Below are positions 57,423 to 64,000 of a DNA stretch of 64,000 nucleotides, one piece after another. Source of the DNA: Modestobacter muralis. GTDB taxonomy: Bacteria > Actinomycetota > Actinomycetes > Mycobacteriales > Geodermatophilaceae. The notes beneath the pieces were generated by a model. That model was not told the origin of the DNA and made no database searches. It was given only the letters and a program-made list of their open reading frames with translations. Positions within the stretch are counted from its first letter, which is position 1; every line of letters begins with the position of its first letter. Position numbers and translations under genes: made by a program. The stretch spans positions 62,001-126,000 of the forward strand of contig NZ_JAAGWH010000033.1 of NCBI RefSeq assembly GCF_010682105.1, given 5' to 3'.

Positions 57423-58691
57423 TCAGCCCCGGTCGGCGCTGAGCTTCTCCAGCCGGTTCTGCAGCAGCGTCACGTACGGCGCGCGGGCCCGGGTGGCGCG
57501 CTCGTAGTCGAGCAGGTCGGCCACCGTCTCGGCCGGGTAGGCCCGCAGGCGCCCGCGCATGGCCGGGATGCTGAAGGAGTCGTAGCCCTCGACCGGGCTG
57601 ACCGGCGCCGGCTCACCCGGCGCCGCCTCGTCGGCCGGCTGCTCGACGGCCTCGTCCGCGCCGTCGGCGGTGGTGAGGACGTCGCCGTCACCGCTCCCGT
57701 CGGTGGGCGTGCTGTCGGGGAGCGCGGTGTCGGGGAGCGCGGTGTCGGAGGGCGCGGTGTCGCTGGACCCGGTGTCGGTCGACCCGGTCTCCGTGGGCGC
57801 GTCGGCCGGTGCCGAGTCGACCGCCGGGACGGCGGGGACGACCTCGGCAGCTGGGTCGAGCCCGGGCACGGTCTCGTCGGTCACGGTCTCGTCGGCCACC
57901 ATCTCGTCGGCTACCGTCTCGCCCGACGTGGTCGAGTCCTCCGGGGGCGTCCCGCCGATGGCTGCGTCGGCGATCAGCTCCTCGGCGACCGCCGCACCGA
58001 TGGACTCCTCGTCCTCGGCCAGCTCGGTGACCGCGTCGGCGGTCAGGTCCTCGAGCACCTCGTCCGGGACGGCGTCGGGCACCTCGGCGGCGACCTCGTC
58101 GGCCACCTCCGCGGCCAGCTCGTCGACGGCGGCGGTGATCGCGTCGGCCTCCGGGTCGGCGGGCAGCGCGGCGACCTCGGCGGGGGAGAGCTCGGCGTCG
58201 TCCTCGGCGATGGCCTCGATGAGCGCCTCGGCGGAGACCTCCGCGGGCGGGTCGTCGAGGGAGACCTCAGCGAGGTCGGCGTCGGCCAGCTCGTCGGCGA
58301 GCTCCTCGGCCACCAGCTGCTCGTCGACCAGGTCGGCGTCGGCCAGCTCCTCGGCGTCGAGCTCGGCGGCCTCCTCCGGGTCCTCCTCGACCAGGTCGAA
58401 GGGCGAGGTGCGCAGCGCGCCCGCCGCGGCAGCCGGAGCAGGGAGGTCGTCGTCGTCGTCGAAGGTGGCCAGGCCACCGCCGGAACCGCCGACGAGCCCG
58501 TCGATCAGTTCGTCGCCCCGGGCGACCAGCCCGGAGTACTCCTGCTGCAGCTTCAGCGAGGACTGCAGGGCCAGCCCGATGAGCCGCACCGGCAGCCCGG
58601 GCAGGGTCGCGGGCAGCTTGCGCGCCTCGTCCAGGACGGTGACGGCCAGTCCGGCGGCCGCACGGACCACTTCGGGGATCTCTCGAGCCAT
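57423..58691 (-). CDS. Rv1109c-like (lipid droplet-associated family) protein with acidic insert
   Basis: A 422-residue protein with short conserved ends. The N-terminus [20 protein letters not shown] and [29 protein letters not shown], and the C-terminus [42 protein letters not shown], match the family found between xseA and ispH in actinobacteria. Between them is a ~290-residue Ala/Glu/Asp/Thr-rich, highly acidic low-complexity region, much longer than in mycobacterial members. ATG 58691 is used; the frame is open to 58778. Divergent from ispH. Confidence 0.8.
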   Translation of the reverse strand: MAREIPEVVRAAAGLAVTVLDEARKLPATLPGLPVRLIGLALQSSLKLQQEYSGLVARGDELIDGLVGGSGGGLATFDDDDDLPAPAAAAGALRTSPFDLVEEDPEEAAELDAEELADADLVDEQLVAEELADELADADLAEVSLDDPPAEVSAEALIEAIAEDDAELSPAEVAALPADPEADAITAAVDELAAEVADEVAAEVPDAVPDEVLEDLTADAVTELAEDEESIGAAVAEELIADAAIGGTPPEDSTTSGETVADEMVADETVTDETVPGLDPAAEVVPAVPAVDSAPADAPTETGSTDTGSSDTAPSDTALPDTALPDSTPTDGSGDGDVLTTADGADEAVEQPADEAAPGEPAPVSPVEGYDSFSIPAMRGRLRAYPAETVADLLDYERATRARAPYVTLLQNRLEKLSADRG

Positions 58692-58791
58692 GCCCCCAGC
58701 GTGCCCCACCTGGGCTTCTGCGGCAGCACGACGAGACGCCCACCACTCGAACGTGCCGTCGCAGGGCCGGAGACGCACCTACGATGGGGGC

Positions 58792-59766
58792 ATGGCTGAA
58801 CCGCGCGGACGCGTCCTGCTGGCCGATCCCCGGGGCTACTGCGCCGGCGTCGACCGGGCGGTGATCGCGGTGGAGAAGGCGCTTGAGATCCACGGCGCGC
58901 CGGTCTACGTCCGCAAGCAGATCGTCCACAACAAGCACGTCGTGGCCACCCTCGAGCGCCGCGGCGCGGTGTTCGTCGACGAGACCGACCAGGTGCCCGA
59001 GGGCGCGGTCGTTGTCTTCAGCGCCCACGGGGTCTCCCCGGCGGTGAAGGAGCAGGCGAAGGAGCGGTCGCTGCTCACCATCGACGCGACCTGCCCGCTG
59101 GTCACCAAGGTGCACATGGAGGCCAAGCGGTTCGCCAAGGACGACTACGACATCCTGCTGATCGGCCACCGCGGGCACGAGGAGGTCGAGGGCACGATGG
59201 GCGAGGCCCCGGCCCACACCCAGCTCGTGGACGACGCCGAGGACATCGCCAACGTGCAGGTCCGCGACCCGGAGAAGGTCGTGTGGCTGTCCCAGACCAC
59301 GCTGTCGGTCGACGAGACGCTGTCGAAGGTCGACTCGCTCAAGGCCCGGTTCCCCGGTCTGCAGAGCCCGCCCAGTGACGACATCTGCTACGCCACGCAG
59401 AACCGTCAGCAGGCCGTGAAGCAGATGGCCGGCGAGTGCGACCTGGTGCTGGTGGTCGGCTCGACGAACTCCTCGAACTCGGTGCGGCTGGTCGAGGTGG
59501 CGCTGGAGGCCGGCGCCCGCGCCTCGTACCTGGTCGACTTCGCCTCCGAGATCGACGAGGCATGGCTCGAGGGCGTGCAGACCGTGGGCCTGAGCAGCGG
59601 CGCCTCGGTGCCGGAGATCCTGGTCAGCGAGGTGCTCGACTGGCTGGCCGCGCGCGGTTTCCCGGACGTGGAGACGGTGAAGGCGGCCGAGGAGCGGCTG
59701 GTGTTCGCCCTGCCGCACGAGCTGAAGACCCGCCGCGCGACGCTGGCGGTCGACGAGAAGGCCTGA
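58792..59766 (+). CDS. ispH: 4-hydroxy-3-methylbut-2-enyl diphosphate reductase
   Basis: Last enzyme of the MEP isoprenoid pathway; it reduces HMBPP to IPP and DMAPP with a [4Fe-4S] cluster. The 324-residue protein has three cluster Cys: [25 protein letters not shown] and [12 protein letters not shown]. Also [36 protein letters not shown] and [13 protein letters not shown] 58792 follows a GGGGG site. A perfect hairpin ends the transcript. Confidence 0.97.
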   Translation: MAEPRGRVLLADPRGYCAGVDRAVIAVEKALEIHGAPVYVRKQIVHNKHVVATLERRGAVFVDETDQVPEGAVVVFSAHGVSPAVKEQAKERSLLTIDATCPLVTKVHMEAKRFAKDDYDILLIGHRGHEEVEGTMGEAPAHTQLVDDAEDIANVQVRDPEKVVWLSQTTLSVDETLSKVDSLKARFPGLQSPPSDDICYATQNRQQAVKQMAGECDLVLVVGSTNSSNSVRLVEVALEAGARASYLVDFASEIDEAWLEGVQTVGLSSGASVPEILVSEVLDWLAARGFPDVETVKAAEERLVFALPHELKTRRATLAVDEKA

Positions 59767-59793
59767 CGACCCGGGCCCCGGACAGGGGCCAGG

Positions 59794-59839
59794 ACGCAGG
59801 AAGGGCCGGCACCCCACGGGGTGCCGGCCCTTCCTGCGT
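59794..59839. terminator. 22-bp-stem terminator between ispH and the DUF6542 gene
   Basis: Arms 59794-59815 and 59818-59839 are exact reverse complements with a minimal loop, between two convergent genes (stops at 59766 and 59849). It can serve both directions. Confidence 0.8.
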
Positions 59840-59848
59840 GCGGGGAGG

Positions 59849-60397
59849 TCAGCGGCGGGCGACCAGCCGGAACAGGCCGACGACGACGGCGGCGGCGGTG
59901 GCCACGCCCATCGCGGGGAAGCCGCGGACGAGCAGGGTCGCCAGCGACGGCAGGCTCAGCGTCGCCGCGGGGGCCAGCGCCACGTTCACGACCGCCACCG
60001 CGACGTACACCAGCGGCGGGGCGACCAGGACGGTCAGCAGGTCGCGCCGGCGGGTGACCAGGGCGGCGACCACGGTGCTGGCGGTCAGCGCGACGACGGT
60101 GACCAGGCCGAGGCCGGAGCTGAGGAACGAGTCGATCGCGGCGGCGACCAGGGTGACCAGGAAGACCCCGAGGACGGCCAGGGCGCCGTGCACCCGCGGA
60201 CCCGAGGCGGACTCGACGCGCCGGACGGGAGCCGAGGCGCCGGTGCGCCGTCCGTCGCGGGCACCCGGCGGCGGGGGAGCCGACGGGCGACGCTGCTCAC
60301 CGGGGTGGCCCCGGCGGGAGTCGACGGGCACGGAGGGGCGGCCCTGCGGTGCGCGGGGACCGCGGTCGCGCGGCGACGGGCCCCCGGTGTCGCGCAT
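59849..60397 (-). CDS. DUF6542-type membrane protein
   Basis: A 182-residue membrane protein. A Pro/Arg/Gly-rich cytoplasmic N-terminus (~65 residues) precedes four hydrophobic segments: VHGALAVLGVFLVTLVAAAI, LVTVVALTASTVVAALV, VLVAPPLVYVAVAVVNVAL and MGVATAAAVVVGLFRLVA. ATG 60397 has GGAGGC 7 bases upstream. A small membrane protein of this layout is the usual neighbour of ispH in actinobacteria. Function unknown. Confidence 0.75.
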   Translation of the reverse strand: MRDTGGPSPRDRGPRAPQGRPSVPVDSRRGHPGEQRRPSAPPPPGARDGRRTGASAPVRRVESASGPRVHGALAVLGVFLVTLVAAAIDSFLSSGLGLVTVVALTASTVVAALVTRRRDLLTVLVAPPLVYVAVAVVNVALAPAATLSLPSLATLLVRGFPAMGVATAAAVVVGLFRLVARR

Positions 60398-60786
60398 GGA
60401 GTCGCCTCCGCTGCGCTGGGCGCTGCCCCCGGCACGGGGCGACGGGTAGCCGCGCCCCGAGACCTGACCGGCCTCGCTGCGTTCTGCACGCACGGCGTCC
60501 TCCCGCCTGGCACTGACAGTGACCGGAGCGATGGTGCACCTCCTCCTCGACGGCGGAGCACCACAGCGCACCACCGGGTCGGGCCACGGTATCGGCCCTC
60601 CCTGAGTAGACGCTGCACCTCGCCCGCTCGGCGGGTCAGATGTCGCCCATGTCGTCGACTGCCGGTGTGGGGATGTGCAGAACCGTGTCCCAACCGCCCC
60701 ACCGACCCCGTGCGCCCGCCTGCCGCACGGTCCGGCAGACGGGGAGGAGGCGGACGTCACACCCCGCGCGCCACCGGCGGGGAGGG
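60398..60786 (-). other. 389-base intergenic region
   Basis: No convincing gene; open frames here are shadows. It should hold the promoter of the DUF6542 gene and the end of rmuC. A short dyad at 60762-60767/60777-60782 (CCCCGC/GCGGGG), 5 bases after the rmuC stop, may be its terminator. Another 6-bp dyad lies at 60720-60738. Nothing else is visible. Confidence 0.5.
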
Positions 60787-62037
60787 TCAGTCGCCGGTGC
60801 CCTGCCAGCTCGCGGCGTGCCGCGCGGGCGCCGGGACGGCGGGCAGCTCGGTGACCGGGACCGCCCGGCCGGCGATCGGGACGGAGACCGGGGGCAGCGG
60901 GCCGGAGGTGGTGTGCACCGGCAGCCCCGGCACCGACAGGCCCGGGATCGGGAGCTCCCCGGTGTGCCGGGCGGCGTCCGGTCCGGCGTCGTCCTCGCCG
61001 GTGTCGCCGTCGGACGCCGAGCGGAGCACGCGCACGGACCCCTCGACCGGCGTGGGCACCGGCACCGGGCTGCCCGCGACGCCGAGGTCGTCGAAGCGCC
61101 GGGTGGCGACGAGCACCGACCGCTCGTAGGAGCCGAGCGTCTCGTTGTAGCGGGTGAGCGTCGACCCCAGGGCCGAGCCCAGCCGGGTCAGGTGGCCCGA
61201 CAGCGTGCTGAGCCGGGCGTGCACCGTGCGGCCGACCTCGAGCACCGCGGCCGCGTCCTGCGCGAGCCGCTCCTGCCGCCAGGAGTAGGCGACCGTGCGC
61301 AGCAGCGCGAGCAGCGTGCTGGGGGTGGCGATGATGACGTCGCGGGCGAAGCCGTGCTCCAGGAGCGCGGGCTCGGCCTCCAGCGCGGTGGTGAGGAACC
61401 CGTCGGAGGGGACGAAGAGCACGGTGAAGGGTGCCGACGAGCCGAACGCGCTCGGGTACTGCCGGGCGGCGAGCTCGTCGACGTGGGCGCGCAGCTGCCG
61501 GGCGTGGTCGGCGACCCGCTGGGCGCGCACGCCGGTGTCGGTGGCCTGCACCGCCTCGATGTAGCCGGTGAAGGGCGCCTTGGCGTCGACGATCACCTGG
61601 CGGCCGTCGGCGAGGGTGACCACCAGGTCGGGGCGCACCCGGGCGCCGTCGGGGGTGGTGCCGGGGGGCTGTTCGACGAAGTCGCAGTGCTCCATCAGCC
61701 CGGCGACCTCCACCACCCGGCGCAGCTGCAGCTCGCCCCAGCGGCCACGCACGTGCGGGGTGCGCAGCGCGGTGACCAGCGCGGCGGTCTCCTGGCGCAG
61801 CAGCGCCGAGGTCTGGCCGATCGTGCCGACCTGCTCGCGCAGCTCACCGTGTGCGGTGGCCCGGTCGCGCTCGATGCCGGCCAGGACCCGGTGCAGGTGG
61901 TCCAGCGACTCGTGCACCGGCTCGAGGGCGTCGGGCGCCGCGGTCGGCCGGCTGCGCAGCGCGACCACGCCCAGGGTGATGGCGATGCCGAGGAGTGCGC
62001 CGACGAGGAGCCCGAGCAGCAGGGAGGCGGCGTCCAT
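60787..62037 (-). CDS. rmuC: DNA recombination protein RmuC
   Basis: RmuC limits DNA inversions and has a restriction-like nuclease fold. From ATG 62037 the protein has 416 residues. A transmembrane anchor (LLLGLLVGALLGIAITLGVVAL) and coiled coil precede the RmuC domain with RGRWGELQLRRVVEVAGL, RPDLVVTLADGRQVIVDAKAP, and FLTTALEAEPALLEHGFARDVIIATPSTLLALL (in part). The C-terminal ~90 residues are Pro/Val-rich and not conserved. The D-x-K nuclease residues (VDAK) are present. Divergent from the VOC gene. Confidence 0.92.
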   Translation of the reverse strand: MDAASLLLGLLVGALLGIAITLGVVALRSRPTAAPDALEPVHESLDHLHRVLAGIERDRATAHGELREQVGTIGQTSALLRQETAALVTALRTPHVRGRWGELQLRRVVEVAGLMEHCDFVEQPPGTTPDGARVRPDLVVTLADGRQVIVDAKAPFTGYIEAVQATDTGVRAQRVADHARQLRAHVDELAARQYPSAFGSSAPFTVLFVPSDGFLTTALEAEPALLEHGFARDVIIATPSTLLALLRTVAYSWRQERLAQDAAAVLEVGRTVHARLSTLSGHLTRLGSALGSTLTRYNETLGSYERSVLVATRRFDDLGVAGSPVPVPTPVEGSVRVLRSASDGDTGEDDAGPDAARHTGELPIPGLSVPGLPVHTTSGPLPPVSVPIAGRAVPVTELPAVPAPARHAASWQGTGD

Positions 62038-62110
62038 GGCGACCAGGGTGCAACAGCGCCCCGACACTTCCGGGGAGCGCGCACCGGCGACATGGCCGAG
62101 AGTGCACCCC

Positions 62111-62551
62111 ATGACCGAGCCGCTGGCCCAGCCCCGGGCCATCCACCACGTCCGCCTGACCGTCACCGACATCGGCCGGTCCAAGGAGTTCTACCGCCGG
62201 CTGCTCGGCGTCGACCCGGTCATCGACACCAGCGACCAGGCCGGTCAGCCCGGGGTGTCGGAGGACCCGGCGCGCTACTACGGCGGCTGCATCTTCCCGG
62301 TCGGCGACGGGCTGTTCGGCCTGCGCCCGGTCGCCGACGCCGGCGACCGGTTCGACTCGACCCGGGTCGGGCTGGACCACGTCAGCCTCACCGTGGGCTC
62401 GCGCGCGGAGCTGGTCGCCGCCGCGGCCCGGCTGGACGCCGCCGGGGTCGAGCACGGGGAGGTCATCGACTTCGCCGACTCGGGCCTGTCCATCCTGTCG
62501 CTGCAGGACCCCGACGACATCAACCTGGAGCTCGTCGCGCCGGCGTCCTGA
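62111..62551 (+). CDS. VOC/glyoxalase family protein
   Basis: A 146-residue protein with two betaalphabetabetabeta units of the vicinal oxygen chelate fold. It begins IHHVRLTVTDIGRSKEFYRRL (in part HHVRLTVTDIGRSKEFY), has GLDHVSLTVGSRAELVAAA in the second half, and ends SLQDPDDINLELVAP. The metal-ligand positions (His, Glu) are present. Substrate unknown; possibly a lyase or dioxygenase-like enzyme. ATG 62111, no strong ribosome site. Confidence 0.85.
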   Translation: MTEPLAQPRAIHHVRLTVTDIGRSKEFYRRLLGVDPVIDTSDQAGQPGVSEDPARYYGGCIFPVGDGLFGLRPVADAGDRFDSTRVGLDHVSLTVGSRAELVAAAARLDAAGVEHGEVIDFADSGLSILSLQDPDDINLELVAPAS

Positions 62552-62555
62552 CGCC

Positions 62556-63092
62556 TCAGCTGCCGGCGTGCGCGGCCTCGTGGTCGAGCAGCCAGCGCTT
62601 GACCGGCGTCCCCCAGCGGAAGCCGCCGAGCCCGCCGCCGGTGGCCAGCACCCGGTGGCAGGGGACGAAGAGCGCGGCGGCGTTGCGCGCGCACGCCCCG
62701 GCAGCGGCACGCACCGCCGCCGGGCGCCCGCAGCGGGCGGCGAACCCGGCGTAGGTGTCGGGCTCGCCCGGCGGCACGGTGCGCAGCACCTCCCACGCGT
62801 CGGTCAGGAACGGCCCGGAGCGCTGCTGCACCGGCACCGCGTCGATGGCCGTGAGGTCGCCGTCGGCGAAGGCGGTGACCACGTCGAGCACGGGCAGCGT
62901 GTCCGCGCTCTCCAGGCCGTCGGGCCGCAGCGACCGGTGCACGACGGGCAGCAGGTCGCCGACGTCGTCGGTCCAGCCGCTGGCCAGCACGACGTCCCCG
63001 CCGTCCGGCCCGGTGGTGACGACGACGGTGAAGGGCCCGGGCGGGGTGCTCACGGTGGCGTAGCGGGCTGTGCTCATCGAGGTGCGGCTCAC
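62556..63092 (-). CDS. ogt: Methylated-DNA--[protein]-cysteine S-methyltransferase
   Basis: Suicide repair enzyme that removes O6-methylguanine. From GTG 63092 the product is 178 residues. The acceptor Cys is in FVPCHRVLATGGGLGGFRWG; upstream are YAGFAARCGRPAAVRAAAGA and the helix-turn-helix. GTG 63092 overlaps the stop of the AlkA gene (GTGA), so the two repair genes form an operon and are coupled. ATG 63077 is an alternative start. Confidence 0.94.
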   Translation of the reverse strand: MSRTSMSTARYATVSTPPGPFTVVVTTGPDGGDVVLASGWTDDVGDLLPVVHRSLRPDGLESADTLPVLDVVTAFADGDLTAIDAVPVQQRSGPFLTDAWEVLRTVPPGEPDTYAGFAARCGRPAAVRAAAGACARNAAALFVPCHRVLATGGGLGGFRWGTPVKRWLLDHEAAHAGS

Positions 63093-64000
63093 GACAGGCT
63101 CCGATCGACGGGACGGGTGAAGAAGGACGGCACGGCGAGCGCCCACAGGTGCATCACCGCGTAGGAGCGCCACGGCTGCCAGCGGGCGGCAGCGTCGGCG
63201 TCGGAGCTGCCGAGCGTGGCCAGACTGCGGCGCAGGGCCAGGTCGCCGGGCAGCCAGACGTCGGGGTCGGCCAGCCCGCGCATTGCCACCAGCGCCGCCG
63301 TCCAGGGGCCGATCCCGCGCAGGGCCAGCAGCGACCGGCGGGCCTCGTCCCGGTCGGCACCGGGGCCCAGCGACACGGTGCCGTCGGCCAGCGCGGTGGC
63401 CAGCGTCCCGACGGCCGCCCGCCGGGCACCGGTCAGCCCGACGTCGGACAGGTCGGCCGCGGCGAGGTCGGCGGCGCGGGGGAAGGCGTGGGTGAGGGTG
63501 CCGACCGGCTCCGGCAGCGGCCGCCCGGCCAGCGGGAGCAGCCGGGCGGTGAGGGTGCGGGCCCCGGCGACGGACACCTGCTGCCCCAGCACCGCGCGCA
63601 CGGCGACCTCGTCGGCGTCCACCCCGGTGGGCACCCGACGGCCGGGCGCGCCGGCGACCAGGTCGGCCAGCGCCGGGTCGGTGCCGAGCACGGCGTCGAC
63701 CGCGGCCGGGTCGGCGTCGAGGTCCAGCAGTCGCCGGCAGCGGGCCACGGCCACCCCGAGGTCGCGCAGCTCGGCCAGCTGCAGCCGGGCGGTGACCGAG
63801 GCGCCGGCGCCGGGGGAGAGCCGGACGACGGCCGGCCCGTGCGGCAGGTCGAGCACCCGGGAGAACGTCGTCCCGTCCCACTCCTCCAGGCCGGGGACCG
63901 CGTGCGCGCCCAGGAACAGCAGCACCTCGTCGGCGGCGAAGGGGGCGCGGGCGGCCAGCCGCAGGGTCAGCCAGCCCGGGGCGCCGCCCTCGGTGCGCGG
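63089..64000 (-). CDS. alkA: DNA-3-methyladenine glycosylase AlkA (5-prime partial)
   Basis: Base-excision glycosylase for alkylated purines. The reading frame is open to the edge of the window, so the N-terminus is missing; 304 codons are visible. It starts with GGAPGWLTLRLAARAPF, the AlkA N-terminal domain, continues with VRAVLGQQVSVAGARTL, and has the helix-hairpin-helix LRGIGPWTAALVAMRGL followed by the catalytic Asp in WLPGDLALRRSL. It may be fused to an Ada-type regulator domain upstream, as is common in actinobacteria; this cannot be seen. Coupled to ogt. Confidence 0.93.
   Translation of the reverse strand, partial: PRTEGGAPGWLTLRLAARAPFAADEVLLFLGAHAVPGLEEWDGTTFSRVLDLPHGPAVVRLSPGAGASVTARLQLAELRDLGVAVARCRRLLDLDADPAAVDAVLGTDPALADLVAGAPGRRVPTGVDADEVAVRAVLGQQVSVAGARTLTARLLPLAGRPLPEPVGTLTHAFPRAADLAAADLSDVGLTGARRAAVGTLATALADGTVSLGPGADRDEARRSLLALRGIGPWTAALVAMRGLADPDVWLPGDLALRRSLATLGSSDADAAARWQPWRSYAVMHLWALAVPSFFTRPVDRSLS

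Overview
The window is very GC-rich, has many GTG starts, and carries a large flagellar/motility locus beside actinobacterial housekeeping neighbourhoods (xseB-xseA-Rv1109c-like-ispH, glpX-DUF4245, fumC, gltA). This fits a motile actinobacterium, most likely Geodermatophilaceae (Geodermatophilus, Blastococcus or Modestobacter type). The family assignment is inference from gene content, not from a marker gene.

Region 1 (1-24.6 kb, minus strand) is a nearly uninterrupted flagellar locus. Read in its own direction it runs fliC, fliD, fliS, fliT-like, then flgB, flgC, fliE, fliF, fliG, fliH, fliI, fliJ, a transglycosylase/NlpC wall hydrolase, fliK, flgD, flgE, flbD, motA, motB, fliL, fliM, fliN, fliO, fliP, fliQ, fliR, flhB, flhA and the start of flhF. 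Most junctions are ATGA or GTGA overlaps. The longer gaps hold strong hairpins (fliF/fliG, flgE/flbD, fliL/fliM) that could divide the operon into expression segments.

Region 2 (24.6-34 kb) has a glycosyltransferase divergent from fliC, the motility sigma factor fliA, flgN-flgK-flgL and csrA. Four poorly characterised genes follow, including a protein that resembles a very divergent sigma-70 factor. The fliC leader has a hairpin presenting ACGGA in its loop plus a second ACGGA at the Shine-Dalgarno, the layout expected for CsrA repression. FliA-type promoters with a 16-nt spacer can be read upstream of fliC and flgN.

Region 3 (34-49.6 kb) contains a membrane-anchored NlpC/P60-VanY wall enzyme, citrate synthase, and two divergent operons. 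The minus operon encodes a WxcM-like sugar isomerase or acyltransferase, a DegT-family sugar aminotransferase and a GT2 glycosyltransferase. The plus operon encodes a methyltransferase, GNAT acyltransferase, acyl carrier protein, ketoreductase, metallo-beta-lactamase-fold hydrolase, KAS III, a MaoC-reductase fusion, an FkbH-like loading enzyme, a second ACP and an adenylating ligase. Together they look like a pathway that builds a short acyl chain on an ACP and attaches it to an amino sugar. This recalls the flagellin glycosylation islands of Pseudomonas and is the best candidate for an undescribed system here.

Region 4 (49.6-64 kb) is ordinary chromosome: fumarase, two paralogous Cys-motif membrane proteins, a DUF1707 protein, glpX, a DUF4245 protein, exonuclease VII, a VanY carboxypeptidase, an Rv1109c-like protein, ispH, a DUF6542 protein, rmuC, a VOC protein, and the repair pair ogt-alkA. 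The last gene runs off the right edge. I saw no tRNA, rRNA, insertion sequence or CRISPR array.
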